Shown in pieces: positions 14,984 through 23,644 of a stretch of DNA of 39,038 bases. The DNA lies in assembly GCA_944380885.1 (NCBI GenBank), contig CALWIZ010000023.1:1-39038 (forward strand). Direction: 5' to 3'. The stretch comes from an uncultured Clostridia bacterium. Lineage in GTDB: Bacteria; Bacillota; Clostridia; Oscillospirales; Acutalibacteraceae. Both the position numbers and the translations under genes were made by a program. Positions within the stretch are counted from its first letter, which is position 1; each line of letters begins with the position of its first letter. Under the pieces are notes generated by a model, which saw nothing but the letters and a program-made list of their open reading frames with translations, was not told where the DNA came from and made no database searches.

Positions 14984-17377
14984 ATGACAAACAAAGAAAC
15001 TGAAAAAACCTGTCCGGTACAAATAACCGAGCTTATGAAAAAAAAGCGTCTTTATTTTGACGGGGGCATGGGAACTCTCTTACAGGAAAAAGGACTTAAA
15101 GCCGGTGAAGCTCCTGAAAGCTGGAATATTTCAAGACCTGATGATATTACGGCTATTCACAGAGCGTATATAAAAGCCGGCAGTAATATCATTACAACAA
15201 ACACTTTCGGCATAAACCGTCTTAAGTTCAGCAATTACAGAGAGCTTATAGCCGCCGGTATAGCCTGCGCGAAAGACGCTGCCGCGGACAAAAAAGAGGT
15301 TTTCGTCGCTTTTGATATGGGGCCTACCGGAAAGCTGCTTGAGCCGCTCGGCGACCTTGCTTTTGAGGACGCGGTCGAGCTTTTCGCGGAAAATGTCAAA
15401 GCCGCCGCCGAATACGGCGCCGACCTTATTCTTATAGAAACCATGAACGATTCCTACGAAACAAAAGCGGCGGTACTGGCGGCAAAGGAAAACTGCACTC
15501 TTCCCGTGTTTGTCACAAACGTTTACGACGAAGGCTGTCACACAATGACCGGCGCCGACCCCGCCGCGATGGTAGCAATGCTTGAGGGACTTAATGTTGA
15601 CGCGCTCGGAATAAACTGTTCGTTAGGTCCTGACAAAATGCTTCCTGCCGTAAAACAACTGGTGCAGTACGCGACCGTTCCGGTAATCGTCAACCCCAAC
15701 GCCGGACTGCCCGAATGTGTAAACGGTGAAACAGTTTATAATATTGACGCGGAAAGCTTTTCTGAATATATGAAGGAAATAGCGCTTTGCGGAGCGTCTG
15801 TTTTAGGCGGCTGCTGCGGCACGACACCCGAATATATAAGAAAAACAGCAGAAAAAACCTCCAGTCTGCCGTACTCCGTACCGGCTGTCAAAAGCCGGAC
15901 GCTTGTTTCATCGTATACCCATGCTGTCGAAATAGGCGCTTCTCCCCTGCTTATAGGCGAACGGATAAACCCGACCGGCAAAAAGAAGTTTAAGGAAGCG
16001 CTGCGCAGCGGCGATATAAATTATATTTTAAGTGAAGGACTTAATCAGGCTGACAAAGGCGTTCATATTCTCGATGTCAACGTGGGACTCCCGGAAATTG
16101 ATGAAAAGCAGATGATGCTGTCGGTTATAAAGGAGCTGCAGGCGGTTTGTGATCTGCCGCTCCAGATTGATACATCTGATCCTGCCGTGCTTGAGGCCGC
16201 GCTCAGAATTTATAACGGAAAGGCGCTTGTCAACTCCGTAAACGGAAATGAGGAAAGTATGTCGGCGGTTTTTCCGCTTGTCGCCAAATACGGAGGAACG
16301 GTAATAGCGCTCACGCTTGATAAGTGCGGCATACCCGACACCGCCGCAGAAAGGCTCGCTATTGCCGAAAAAATAATTAATACAGCTGAAAACTACGGAA
16401 TTTCAGCAAACAATATAGTGGTTGACCCGCTGGCGCTCACAATTTCCTCAAATCCTGAAAGTGCCGAAGTAACACTTAAAACAATACAGCTTCTTAAGGA
16501 AAAAGGAATAAAAGTAAGTCTCGGCGTATCGAATATTTCCTTCGGTCTGCCAAAACGGGAAATAATAAATTCGGCATTTTTTGCTGCAGCGCTCAACGCC
16601 GGTCTTGACTGCGCGATAATGAACCCTTTTTCCCCGGAAATGATGAATATGTATTACGCCTATATGGCGCTTTCCGGAAAAGATACAGCCTGTTCCAATT
16701 ATATTGCCTATGCGGAGGGTATAACAGTGTCTGACACGTATGCTGTTGCCGCCGATTCTTCAGACCTTAAAACAGCAGTAATCAAAGGTATAAGAGATAC
16801 AGCGGTTTCGGCGGCAAAAGCGCTTTTAAGCACTGAAAATCCGCTTGATATTATCAACGGTTATATAATTCCTGCACTTGACGAGATAGGAAAAGATTTT
16901 GAAAACAAAAAAGCGTTTCTGCCGCAGCTTTTAATGAGCGCCGAGGCGGCAAGCGCGGCATTCGGAGTCATAAAATCTGCGATACCCGCAAAATCCGCCG
17001 AAAGCGGCAGAAAGGTCATTCTCGCTACTGTTAAAGGCGATATACACGACATCGGAAAAAATATTGTAAAGGTAATGCTCGAAAGCTACGGCTTCAGCGT
17101 TATTGATTTGGGACGCGATGTCGCCCCCGAGACGGTAGCGGCGGCGGTCAAATCCGAAAACTGCAGGCTTGTGGGCTTAAGCGCACTTATGACCACTACG
17201 GTACCGGCAATGGAAGAAACAATTTCTCTTTTGAGAAAAGAAGATACGCCTGTGACTGTAATCGTCGGAGGCGCGGTGCTTACAAAGGAATACGCCGATA
17301 TGATAGGCGCGGATTTTTACGCGAAAGACGCTATGGAGACCGTAAGATTCGCAGAACATTTTTACACTCATACTTAA
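14984..17377 (+). CDS. metH: Cobalamin-dependent methionine synthase, without reactivation domain
   Basis: MetH transfers the methyl group of methyl-THF through cobalamin to homocysteine. The 797 residues carry three of the four usual modules. The homocysteine barrel (about 15-295) has zinc ligands in LGINCSLGP and GGCCGTTPEYI. The pterin barrel (about 315-570) starts at LLIGERINPTGKKKF. The B12 part (about 575-797) has the helical cap and the cobalamin His loop GDIHDIGKNIVKVML, then VGLSALMTTTVPAM. The protein ends after the Rossmann-like B12 domain, whereas full-length MetH has about 1,200 residues with a C-terminal reactivation domain. That domain is encoded separately at 6078-6671. A clean stop and terminator follow, so this is a natural split rather than a frameshift. 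Confidence 0.95.
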   Translation: MTNKETEKTCPVQITELMKKKRLYFDGGMGTLLQEKGLKAGEAPESWNISRPDDITAIHRAYIKAGSNIITTNTFGINRLKFSNYRELIAAGIACAKDAAADKKEVFVAFDMGPTGKLLEPLGDLAFEDAVELFAENVKAAAEYGADLILIETMNDSYETKAAVLAAKENCTLPVFVTNVYDEGCHTMTGADPAAMVAMLEGLNVDALGINCSLGPDKMLPAVKQLVQYATVPVIVNPNAGLPECVNGETVYNIDAESFSEYMKEIALCGASVLGGCCGTTPEYIRKTAEKTSSLPYSVPAVKSRTLVSSYTHAVEIGASPLLIGERINPTGKKKFKEALRSGDINYILSEGLNQADKGVHILDVNVGLPEIDEKQMMLSVIKELQAVCDLPLQIDTSDPAVLEAALRIYNGKALVNSVNGNEESMSAVFPLVAKYGGTVIALTLDKCGIPDTAAERLAIAEKIINTAENYGISANNIVVDPLALTISSNPESAEVTLKTIQLLKEKGIKVSLGVSNISFGLPKREIINSAFFAAALNAGLDCAIMNPFSPEMMNMYYAYMALSGKDTACSNYIAYAEGITVSDTYAVAADSSDLKTAVIKGIRDTAVSAAKALLSTENPLDIINGYIIPALDEIGKDFENKKAFLPQLLMSAEAASAAFGVIKSAIPAKSAESGRKVILATVKGDIHDIGKNIVKVMLESYGFSVIDLGRDVAPETVAAAVKSENCRLVGLSALMTTTVPAMEETISLLRKEDTPVTVIVGGAVLTKEYADMIGADFYAKDAMETVRFAEHFYTHT

Positions 17378-17386
17378 AAGGTACAC

Positions 17387-17418
17387 AAAAAAGAGCTGAC
17401 AGACATCAGCTCTTTTTT
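17387..17418. terminator. Bidirectional terminator between metH and the GDSL gene
   Basis: GAGCTGA (17393-17399) pairs with TCAGCTC (17406-17412), extended by six A/T pairs on each side. The T-run on either strand makes it suitable for both convergent genes. Confidence 0.9.
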
Positions 17419-17421
17419 ATA

Positions 17422-18111
17422 TCAGTAAAATATCGTTGAAATTATTTCGTAAGCAAGTGCCGTGTGCATTTCATAAAGAGGGTGATTTATACCGTTGGCG
17501 AGAAGCGCAGTCGTATCGACGCCGCAGGCGTTAAGTGACTTCCACTTTGAATACATATCACATACCGGCACCGAAAATTCGGCGGCGATTTTCTTGCCGT
17601 CCTCAAAAAGTGAGTCCATTGTTCCGTTGTTCTGAACCTCGGCAGTCTGCGCCGCGTACTCTCTCAAAGAGTCTTCAGTATCATTTGTTACATATGTATT
17701 CATCATATGCTCTGTAATGTAAATGCATGGTATTTTCCGCTCGGTAAGCTCTTTAAAAATTTTTCTCAGTGAGTTTTTGTAGAGCTCAGGGTCTGAAAAA
17801 TCGTTTACTCCGAACATCACAAGCACAAGGTCGGGATTAAATTTAATGACATCACGCTCAAAACGCTCTGTTGCAAAGGCGGCGGTCGTACCGCCTATTC
17901 CGGAGTTTATGACATTGAAAACCTGATTTGGAAACAGAAAATGAAGCATACCGGCGAATTTTGTAACGTAACCCTGCTCGGGTTTGATCTCGCCCGGCCC
18001 AAACGCCCCCTGCGTTACACTGTCTCCGAGACATACTATATTTACAGCGCCGTTGTCGTAAAGCGGCTGCGAAACTCTTTTGATAAATTTTTCAAGCGTT
18101 GAATTTTGCAT
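17422..18111 (-). CDS. SGNH/GDSL-family hydrolase
   Basis: A 229-residue esterase-type hydrolase. The block I motif is VCLGDSVTQGAFG with the nucleophilic Ser, block II has the Gly in NSGIGGTTA, and block III is FGVNDFSD with the conserved Asn. The catalytic His probably lies in NGINHPLYEMH near the C-terminus. No signal peptide is visible, so it should act in the cytoplasm. The family removes acyl or acetyl groups from lipids or carbohydrates; the substrate here is unknown. It starts 12 nt after the membrane-protein gene, with GAGAGG as ribosome site, so the two are cotranscribed. Confidence 0.88.
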   Translation of the reverse strand: MQNSTLEKFIKRVSQPLYDNGAVNIVCLGDSVTQGAFGPGEIKPEQGYVTKFAGMLHFLFPNQVFNVINSGIGGTTAAFATERFERDVIKFNPDLVLVMFGVNDFSDPELYKNSLRKIFKELTERKIPCIYITEHMMNTYVTNDTEDSLREYAAQTAEVQNNGTMDSLFEDGKKIAAEFSVPVCDMYSKWKSLNACGVDTTALLANGINHPLYEMHTALAYEIISTIFY

Positions 18112-18123
18112 AAACAGCCTCTC

Positions 18124-18741
18124 TTATTCGTTGGCCTTGAACAGCTTTGTGTAATCAGAAGGGTCATATTCTTTTAGAAAATTATCCCACTGGTCGTCGG
18201 TTATATCCCCGCCGTTCTCATTGTATATCCTGTAAAGGTTATCCATTACCTTTTTATACTGTCTTTCGGTTTTTATACGCGCCCTGACTGCTATAAATAC
18301 GGCTACCGTCATTGTAATCACCATAAGCGAAAGCGGAATAAGATGGCGCCAGAAAAATGAGGGTATAAATCCCATAAATCCAAGCGTGTCCCGCATTACA
18401 GAGCCGAAAGTAACTATCAGGAAAATTTCCGGCACAACACTTATAATACCGGCAATCAGCTTGAATCTGAAAAAGCTGAGCACATAGCCCGCTATTATCA
18501 GCCCTGTGCACACACAAACGGTTATAAGCGTATTCATAACATTGGGAAAATTATCCGTTCCGTAATGAAGCATAAGCATTCCGGCTATAAAAATAAGATT
18601 GATTCCCATAGTATAAGCGAAAAAAAGAGTATACAGCACCCGCATAACCTTGTGGAGTCTTCCGTCCGTCTTTGCGTATTTTATACCGTTTTTTTCTTCA
18701 ACCATTCTTACGCGCACAAGTACGCTTTCCTGCATTTTCAT
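18124..18741 (-). CDS. Membrane protein of unknown function
   Basis: I do not recognise a family. The 205 residues have a charged N-terminus (about 35 residues), then four hydrophobic segments: VLYTLFFAYTMGINLIFIAG, VMNTLITVCVCTGLIIAGYV, LIAGIISVVPEIFLIVTFGS and LIPLSLMVITMTVAVFIAVR. A cytoplasmic-looking tail ends in DDQWDNFLKEYDPSDYTKLF. No catalytic motif is evident. AAGGAG precedes the ATG at a good distance. It is followed closely by the GDSL hydrolase gene and has its own promoter, which shares its -35 region with that of trmL. Confidence 0.8.
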   Translation of the reverse strand: MKMQESVLVRVRMVEEKNGIKYAKTDGRLHKVMRVLYTLFFAYTMGINLIFIAGMLMLHYGTDNFPNVMNTLITVCVCTGLIIAGYVLSFFRFKLIAGIISVVPEIFLIVTFGSVMRDTLGFMGFIPSFFWRHLIPLSLMVITMTVAVFIAVRARIKTERQYKKVMDNLYRIYNENGGDITDDQWDNFLKEYDPSDYTKLFKANE

Positions 18742-18771
18742 ATTATTGACTCCTTAAAAAAGCATACTTGT

Positions 18772-18800
18772 ATTATAACTCTATAAAGAGGTCTTGACAA
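18772..18800 (-). promoter_or_regulatory. Promoter of the membrane protein-GDSL operon
   Basis: Minus strand: TTGTCA (18800-18795), 17-nt spacer, TATAAT (18777-18772). The -35 hexamer overlaps the -35 of the rightward trmL promoter almost entirely. Confidence 0.6.
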
Positions 18801-18823
18801 GCACTTTTTTTAAAATGTATAAT
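18794..18823 (+). promoter_or_regulatory. Promoter of trmL
   Basis: Consensus TTGACA (18794-18799), 18-nt spacer, consensus TATAAT (18818-18823), 31 nt before the ATG. Its -35 overlaps the opposing promoter's -35, so the two probably cannot be occupied at once. Confidence 0.75.
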
Positions 18824-18854
18824 GTTCTAAAATTATTTTTCACGGTGATGTAAA

Positions 18855-19361
18855 ATGGCAAAGCTGAACATAGTTATGGTCGAACCCGAAATTCCCCAGA
18901 ATACCGGCAATGTAGCCCGCACCTGTGCCGCTACGGGTGCAAGGCTGCACCTCGTAGGTCCTATGGGATTTTCCCCTGATGACAAAAAGCTCAAAAGAGC
19001 CGGTCTTGACTACTGGCATTTTCTCGATATAACCTATTACGACAGCCTTGAAGATTTTTTCAGCAGAAACGACGGCGCTTTTTTTTATTTCACAACTAAA
19101 GGGCGTCAAACCCATTCAGAGGTATCATATCCCGATAACTGCTATCTACTTTTCGGCAAGGAAACAAAGGGGCTTCCCGAGGAGCTGCTTATTAAAAATC
19201 CCGAACGCTGCGTAAGAATACCGATGCAAGGCGGAATACGCAGTCTTAATCTCTCAAACTCCGTTGCGATAGCCGTTTATGAGGCGCTTCGGCAGTGGAA
19301 TTATCCCGAACTTGAAAATTTCGGTCAGCTGCACAATTATAAATGGGAAGATATCGGTTAA
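18855..19361 (+). CDS. trmL: tRNA (cytidine/uridine(34)-2'-O)-methyltransferase
   Basis: TrmL-type SPOUT methyltransferase, which 2'-O-methylates the wobble base of tRNA-Leu in the cytoplasm. The 168 residues match the family length. The start MVEPEIPQNTGNVARTCAATG is typical, and the knotted AdoMet site is seen in LLFGKETKGLPEELL and IPMQGGIRSLNLSNSVAIAVYEALRQ. It has its own promoter and ends about 110 nt before pgk, with no clear terminator between. Confidence 0.93.
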   Translation: MAKLNIVMVEPEIPQNTGNVARTCAATGARLHLVGPMGFSPDDKKLKRAGLDYWHFLDITYYDSLEDFFSRNDGAFFYFTTKGRQTHSEVSYPDNCYLLFGKETKGLPEELLIKNPERCVRIPMQGGIRSLNLSNSVAIAVYEALRQWNYPELENFGQLHNYKWEDIG

Positions 19362-19388
19362 ATTTTACATATAAAGGTAAAATAAATA

Positions 19389-19416
19389 TTGAAAAATACA
19401 GAATATGTGGTAAAAT
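19389..19416 (+). promoter_or_regulatory. Possible pgk promoter
   Basis: TTGAAA (19389-19394), 16-nt spacer, TGG-TAAAAT with an extended -10 (19408-19416), 57 nt before the pgk ATG. Confidence 0.5.
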
Positions 19417-19472
19417 AGAATTGTAAAATTTTTAACAATGGTCAAAAACCATATTTGAAAGGATGTATACTG

Positions 19473-20684
19473 ATGAACGCTCTTAACAAAAAGACCGTTG
19501 ACGACATCAACGTAAAGGGTAAGAAGGTGCTCGTCCGCTGTGATTTCAACGTTCCGCTTAAAAACGGGGTTATCACTGATGACAACCGTATAATTGCCGC
19601 TCTTCCCACAATCAAGAAGCTCATAGCCGACGGCGGCAAGGTAATCCTCTGCTCACACCTCGGCAAGCCGAAGGGTGAACCCAAACCTGAACTTTCGCTG
19701 GCTCCTGTTGCAAAACGTCTTTCAGAACTTCTCGGCAAAGAAGTTGTTTTTGCGGCTGACAATAACGTTGTAGGTGAAAACGCTAAGGCCGCGGTTGCCG
19801 CTATGAAGGACGGAGATGTGGTTCTCCTTGAAAACACCCGTTACCGTGCCGAAGAGACCAAGAACGGCGAGGCTTTCTCCGCAGAGCTTGGCTCCCTTGC
19901 CGATATTTTTGTAAACGACGCGTTCGGTACCGCCCACAGGGCTCACTGCTCAACCGTTGGCGTTGTATCCTATGTTAAGGAAGCTGTTGCCGGATACCTT
20001 ATCGGCAAGGAGCTCAAATATCTCGGAAACGCTGTTGACAATCCGGTTCGTCCGTTTGTTACCATTTTAGGCGGCGCGAAAGTCGCAGACAAGCTCTCGG
20101 TTATTGAAAACCTGCTTAACAAGGCTGATACACTTATCATCGGCGGCGGTATGGCTTACACCTTCCTTGCCGCTAAAGGTTACAGCGTAGGAAAATCACT
20201 GCTTGACAGCGAGAAAATCAGCTACTGCGGCGATATGCTTAAAAAAGCCGAAGAAAAAGGCGTTAAAATTCTCCTCCCCGTTGACTGCGTAATAGCTAAA
20301 GAATTCCCCGACCCGATCGACGGTCCTATTGATGTAACTGTTGTTGACGCTGACAAGATTCCTGACGATTATCAGGGTCTCGATATCGGTCCGAAGACCG
20401 CAGAACTTTTTGCCGATGCTGTAAAATCAGCAAAGACTGTTGTATGGAACGGGCCTATGGGCGTGTTTGAGAATCCGACACTTGCAAAGGGCACAATAGC
20501 TGTTGCGAAGAGCCTCGCAGAGACCGACGCTGTTACAATTATAGGCGGCGGCGATTCGGCGGCTGCTGTAAACACTCTCGGTTTCGGCGACAAGATGACA
20601 CATATTTCAACAGGCGGCGGCGCTTCGCTTGAATTCCTTGAGGGTAAGGAGCTTCCCGGCATCGCAGCACTCAACGATAAATAA
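19473..20684 (+). CDS. pgk: Phosphoglycerate kinase
   Basis: Pgk transfers phosphate from 1,3-bisphosphoglycerate to ADP, making ATP in lower glycolysis. The 403-residue protein has the signature [16 protein letters not shown] near the N-terminus, [11 protein letters not shown], the hinge region [13 protein letters not shown] and the nucleotide-binding [11 protein letters not shown] at the C-terminal domain. An upstream in-frame start exists at 19455, but AAAGGA stands 9 nt before ATG 19473, which gives the usual N-terminus. It is first in a run with tpiA and gpmI. gap, the expected partner, is not in the window. Confidence 0.97.
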   Translation: MNALNKKTVDDINVKGKKVLVRCDFNVPLKNGVITDDNRIIAALPTIKKLIADGGKVILCSHLGKPKGEPKPELSLAPVAKRLSELLGKEVVFAADNNVVGENAKAAVAAMKDGDVVLLENTRYRAEETKNGEAFSAELGSLADIFVNDAFGTAHRAHCSTVGVVSYVKEAVAGYLIGKELKYLGNAVDNPVRPFVTILGGAKVADKLSVIENLLNKADTLIIGGGMAYTFLAAKGYSVGKSLLDSEKISYCGDMLKKAEEKGVKILLPVDCVIAKEFPDPIDGPIDVTVVDADKIPDDYQGLDIGPKTAELFADAVKSAKTVVWNGPMGVFENPTLAKGTIAVAKSLAETDAVTIIGGGDSAAAVNTLGFGDKMTHISTGGGASLEFLEGKELPGIAALNDK

Positions 20685-20692
20685 TAATTTTT

Positions 20693-20718
20693 CAAGGGTT
20701 GCCCTGCGGCAGCCCTTG
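20693..20718 (+). other. Intercistronic hairpin between pgk and tpiA
   Basis: CAAGGGTTGCC (20693-20703) pairs with GGCAGCCCTTG (20708-20718), with one G-U pair and a 4-nt loop. No T-run follows, so an mRNA-stabilising or processing element is more likely than a terminator. Confidence 0.6.
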
Positions 20719-20749
20719 CTTATGTAATACGATATAAGGAGTTTTAAAA

Positions 20750-21517
20750 ATGAATAAAGCAAAAAGAGCCGCGATTATCGCCGGCAACTGGAAAATGAAC
20801 AAAACCCCGTCCGAAACAACCGCGCTCATAAACGAAATGAAGCCGCTTGTAGCCGGAGCTGACTGTAAAGTAGTTCTATGTGTTCCTTTCGTTGACCTTG
20901 ACGCTGCTTTAAAGGCAAGCGAAGGTTCCAACATAGAAATCGGCGCAGAAAACTGCCATTTTGAGAAATCCGGAGCTTACACCGGCGAAGTTTCTGCTCC
21001 TATGCTCAAGGAAATGGGCGTTAAGTACGTTATAATAGGTCACTCTGAAAGAAGACAGTATTTCGGTGAGACCGATGTTACAGTTAATTTACGCACAAAG
21101 GCTGCTCTTGCCGAGGGTCTTAAGGTTATACTCTGCGTAGGCGAAACACTTGAGCAGCGTGAGCAGAATATCACCGCGGAGCTTGTCGCTATGCAGACAA
21201 AAATCGCTTTAGGCGGAATTTCAAAGGAAGACGCGGCAAATGTTATAATCGCTTATGAGCCTGTATGGGCTATCGGAACCGGCAAAACCGCTACCGCCGA
21301 ACAGGCAGAAGAGGTTTGCGCTATAATCAGAAAGGTTGTCGCGGATATTTATGATACCGATACTGCAGAAGCTATGACAATTCAGTACGGCGGTTCCATG
21401 AACGCGAAAAACTGCGATGAGCTTGTCGCCAAAACCAATGTTGACGGTGGACTTATCGGCGGCGCTTCACTCAAGGCTGAGGACTTTTCAATTATCGTAA
21501 AGGCCGCAAGCAAATAA
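20750..21517 (+). CDS. tpiA: Triosephosphate isomerase
   Basis: TpiA interconverts dihydroxyacetone phosphate and glyceraldehyde 3-phosphate. The 255-residue barrel has all catalytic parts: Asn and Lys in AGNWKMNKT, His in VIIGHSERRQYFGE, Glu in AYEPVWAIGTGKTA (with the mobile loop), and the phosphate-binding QYGGSMNAKN and GGLIGGASL. AAGGAG lies before the ATG. GC-rich hairpins flank the gene on both sides. Confidence 0.97.
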   Translation: MNKAKRAAIIAGNWKMNKTPSETTALINEMKPLVAGADCKVVLCVPFVDLDAALKASEGSNIEIGAENCHFEKSGAYTGEVSAPMLKEMGVKYVIIGHSERRQYFGETDVTVNLRTKAALAEGLKVILCVGETLEQREQNITAELVAMQTKIALGGISKEDAANVIIAYEPVWAIGTGKTATAEQAEEVCAIIRKVVADIYDTDTAEAMTIQYGGSMNAKNCDELVAKTNVDGGLIGGASLKAEDFSIIVKAASK

Positions 21518-21525
21518 AAACCAAC

Positions 21526-21544
21526 GGGCGGGCAATGCCCGCCC
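21526..21544 (+). other. Intercistronic hairpin between tpiA and gpmI
   Basis: GGGCGGGC (21526-21533) and GCCCGCCC (21537-21544) form a perfect 8-bp GC stem with a 3-nt loop and no T-run after it. It is a second hairpin of the same kind in this glycolytic operon. Confidence 0.6.
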
Positions 21545-21568
21545 TGACTATATAACAGGAGCGAATTT

Positions 21569-23101
21569 ATGAAAAAACCTATTGTTCTTACAATAATGGA
21601 CGGTTTCGGAATAAACCCGAATACTGAAGGAAACGCTATTTATTCCGCAAAAACACCTCGTCTTGATAAGATTTTCGCGGAATGTCCAAACACTCAGATA
21701 GGCGCGTCTGGCATGGACGTCGGTCTTCCTGACGGACAGATGGGCAACAGCGAAGTCGGTCACACAAACATCGGCGCCGGCAGAGTCGTATACCAGGAAC
21801 TTACCCGAATAACAAAATCTATAAAAGACGGTGACTTTTTTACAAACAAGGCACTGCTTGATGCTATGGACAACTGCAAAAAGAATGACAGTGCGCTTCA
21901 TCTTATGGGGCTTTTGTCTGACGGCGGAGTACACAGCCATATTGAGCACCTCTACGGACTTGTTGAAATGGCAAAGAAGAACGGTCTTACCAAAGTATAT
22001 ATTCACGCTCTTCTTGACGGAAGGGACGTTCCGCCCGCAAGCGCTGCCGACTATATTGACCAGCTTAACACGAGGCTCGCGGAAATCGGCTGCGGAAAGC
22101 TCGCCACGGTAATGGGCAGATTTTACGGTATGGACAGAGACAACCGCTGGGAGCGTGTTGAGAAAGCCTACGCCGCGCTTGTATACGGTGAAGGAATACA
22201 GACCGATGACGCCGCCGCTGCGGTAAGAAAATCTTACACCGAAATTGACGGTGACGGCAAGCACATAACCGATGAGTTTGTACTTCCGACTGTGGTTTCC
22301 GGTACAGAGCGCATCAAGACCGGAGACAGCGTTATATTCTTCAATTTCCGTCCCGACCGCGCGAGAGAGATTACACGCACCTTTGCCGATGATGATTTCG
22401 CAGGCTTTGAGCGCAAAGGCGGAAGACAGAAAGTATTTTACGTATGTATGACCCAGTATGACGCCTCAATGCCTAATGTTGAGGTTGCTTTCAAGCCAGA
22501 GTCGCTTGAAAACACGCTCGGTGAATATATTGCTAAAAACGGTCTTACTCAGCTTCGTATCGCTGAAACCGAAAAATACGCCCACGTCACCTTCTTCTTT
22601 AACGGCGGCAGAGAGGTTTCGTTCGAGGGAGAGGACAGGATACTCGTTAATTCACCTAAAGTCGCCACCTATGACCTGAAGCCTGAAATGAGCGCCAATG
22701 AAGTATGTGACAAGGTATGTGAGGCTATCGAAAGCGGGAAATACGATGTTGTTATACTCAATTTTGCCAACTGCGATATGGTCGGTCACACAGGCGTATT
22801 TGAGGCAGCCGTCAAAGCGGTTGAGACTGTTGACAACTGCGTAGGCAGAGTAGCGGACAGTACACTTAAAATGGGAGGTATCATGCTTCTCACTGCTGAC
22901 CACGGTAATGCTGACCGCATGATTGATACCGACGGTTCCCCCTTCACCGCTCATACCACTAATCCGGTTCCTTTCGCCGTTATAGGAAAGGATTGCGAGC
23001 TGCGTAATGGCGGAAGACTCTGTGACATCTCCCCCACTATCATAAAACTTTTAGGTCTGAAACAGCCTGAGGAAATGACCGGAGAGTCAATTATACTCTG
23101 A
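21569..23101 (+). CDS. gpmI: 2,3-bisphosphoglycerate-independent phosphoglycerate mutase
   Basis: GpmI converts 3-phosphoglycerate to 2-phosphoglycerate with two metal ions and a phosphoserine intermediate. The 510 residues match the family. Metal site 1 and the nucleophilic Ser are in LTIMDGFGINPNTEGNAI and QMGNSEVGHTNIGAGRVVYQ. The phosphotransferase region includes HALLDGRDVPP, GRFYGMDRDNRWERVEKAY and FNFRPDRAREITR. The C-terminal metal ligands are in NFANCDMVGHTG and LTADHGNAD. It is last in the glycolytic run and is followed by a strong terminator. AGGAG precedes the ATG. Confidence 0.97.
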   Translation: MKKPIVLTIMDGFGINPNTEGNAIYSAKTPRLDKIFAECPNTQIGASGMDVGLPDGQMGNSEVGHTNIGAGRVVYQELTRITKSIKDGDFFTNKALLDAMDNCKKNDSALHLMGLLSDGGVHSHIEHLYGLVEMAKKNGLTKVYIHALLDGRDVPPASAADYIDQLNTRLAEIGCGKLATVMGRFYGMDRDNRWERVEKAYAALVYGEGIQTDDAAAAVRKSYTEIDGDGKHITDEFVLPTVVSGTERIKTGDSVIFFNFRPDRAREITRTFADDDFAGFERKGGRQKVFYVCMTQYDASMPNVEVAFKPESLENTLGEYIAKNGLTQLRIAETEKYAHVTFFFNGGREVSFEGEDRILVNSPKVATYDLKPEMSANEVCDKVCEAIESGKYDVVILNFANCDMVGHTGVFEAAVKAVETVDNCVGRVADSTLKMGGIMLLTADHGNADRMIDTDGSPFTAHTTNPVPFAVIGKDCELRNGGRLCDISPTIIKLLGLKQPEEMTGESIIL

Positions 23102-23117
23102 TTTTAATTCTAAAAAA

Positions 23118-23178
23118 ATAAAAAGCATATCCGACAGTCCGGTGAATTTTGCCCTACCGAAACGGATATGCTTTTTTA
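23118..23178. terminator. Bidirectional terminator between gpmI and the aromatic operon
   Basis: AAAAGCATATCCG (23121-23133) pairs perfectly with CGGATATGCTTTT (23163-23175) across a 29-nt loop that contains a smaller CGGT/ACCG stem. The A-run on the left and T-run on the right allow termination of both convergent operons. Confidence 0.85.
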
Positions 23179-23189
23179 ATATTTATATT

Positions 23190-23600
23190 TTATTTCCCCA
23201 ACGCGTCCTCAAGTTTTTTATAAAGCTCCGGCTGCGCTTTTCTTAAAGAAGTAACCTTTCCGCTTTCATTTAAGAAACAGTGTGACGATGTTCCTGTAGC
23301 CCTTAACTCACCGTCTTCAGAGGTAACACGGTAGCTGACAAAAAAGCGAACATTTTCAACCTTTTCGAGCGTTACATATATAAGCACCGTTTCACCGAAA
23401 TAGCAGGATTTTTTATATTCGCACTGTACGGTAAGTACCGGACTTATAAGACCAAGCGATTCTGTAAGAGTGTACGGTGCGCCAACTTTATCGAAAAAAT
23501 CGGTTCTCGCCTCCTCAAACCATCTGATATAGTTTGAATGGTGAACAAATCCCATTTTGTCTGTTTCGTAATAATGCACCTTATGCCTGTATGCTTCCAT
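23190..23600 (-). CDS. YbgC/FadM-type acyl-CoA thioesterase
   Basis: A 136-residue single hot-dog-fold thioesterase. The active-site segment YYETDKMGFVHHSNYIRWFEEAR is typical of the YbgC/4-hydroxybenzoyl-CoA thioesterase group, with Asp as the catalytic residue. It would hydrolyse an acyl- or aroyl-CoA in the cytoplasm. It is the last gene of the aromatic operon, 44 nt after the DAHP synthase gene, with GGAGG in front. A link to aromatic metabolism is possible but may be accidental. Confidence 0.88.
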   Translation of the reverse strand: MEAYRHKVHYYETDKMGFVHHSNYIRWFEEARTDFFDKVGAPYTLTESLGLISPVLTVQCEYKKSCYFGETVLIYVTLEKVENVRFFVSYRVTSEDGELRATGTSSHCFLNESGKVTSLRKAQPELYKKLEDALGK

Positions 23601-23644
23601 ATCTTTTTCCTCCGCCGGTTAATCCGGTTCAATTATGTATTTTA

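Noticed and set aside
14984..17377. metH as a truncated or frameshifted pseudogene
   Set aside because: The protein ends cleanly after the B12 domain with a terminator behind it, and the missing domain exists as an intact separate gene at 6078-6671.
20693..20718. Terminator between pgk and tpiA
   Set aside because: A stem is present but no T-run follows, and the neighbouring genes form one pathway; kept as an intercistronic hairpin.
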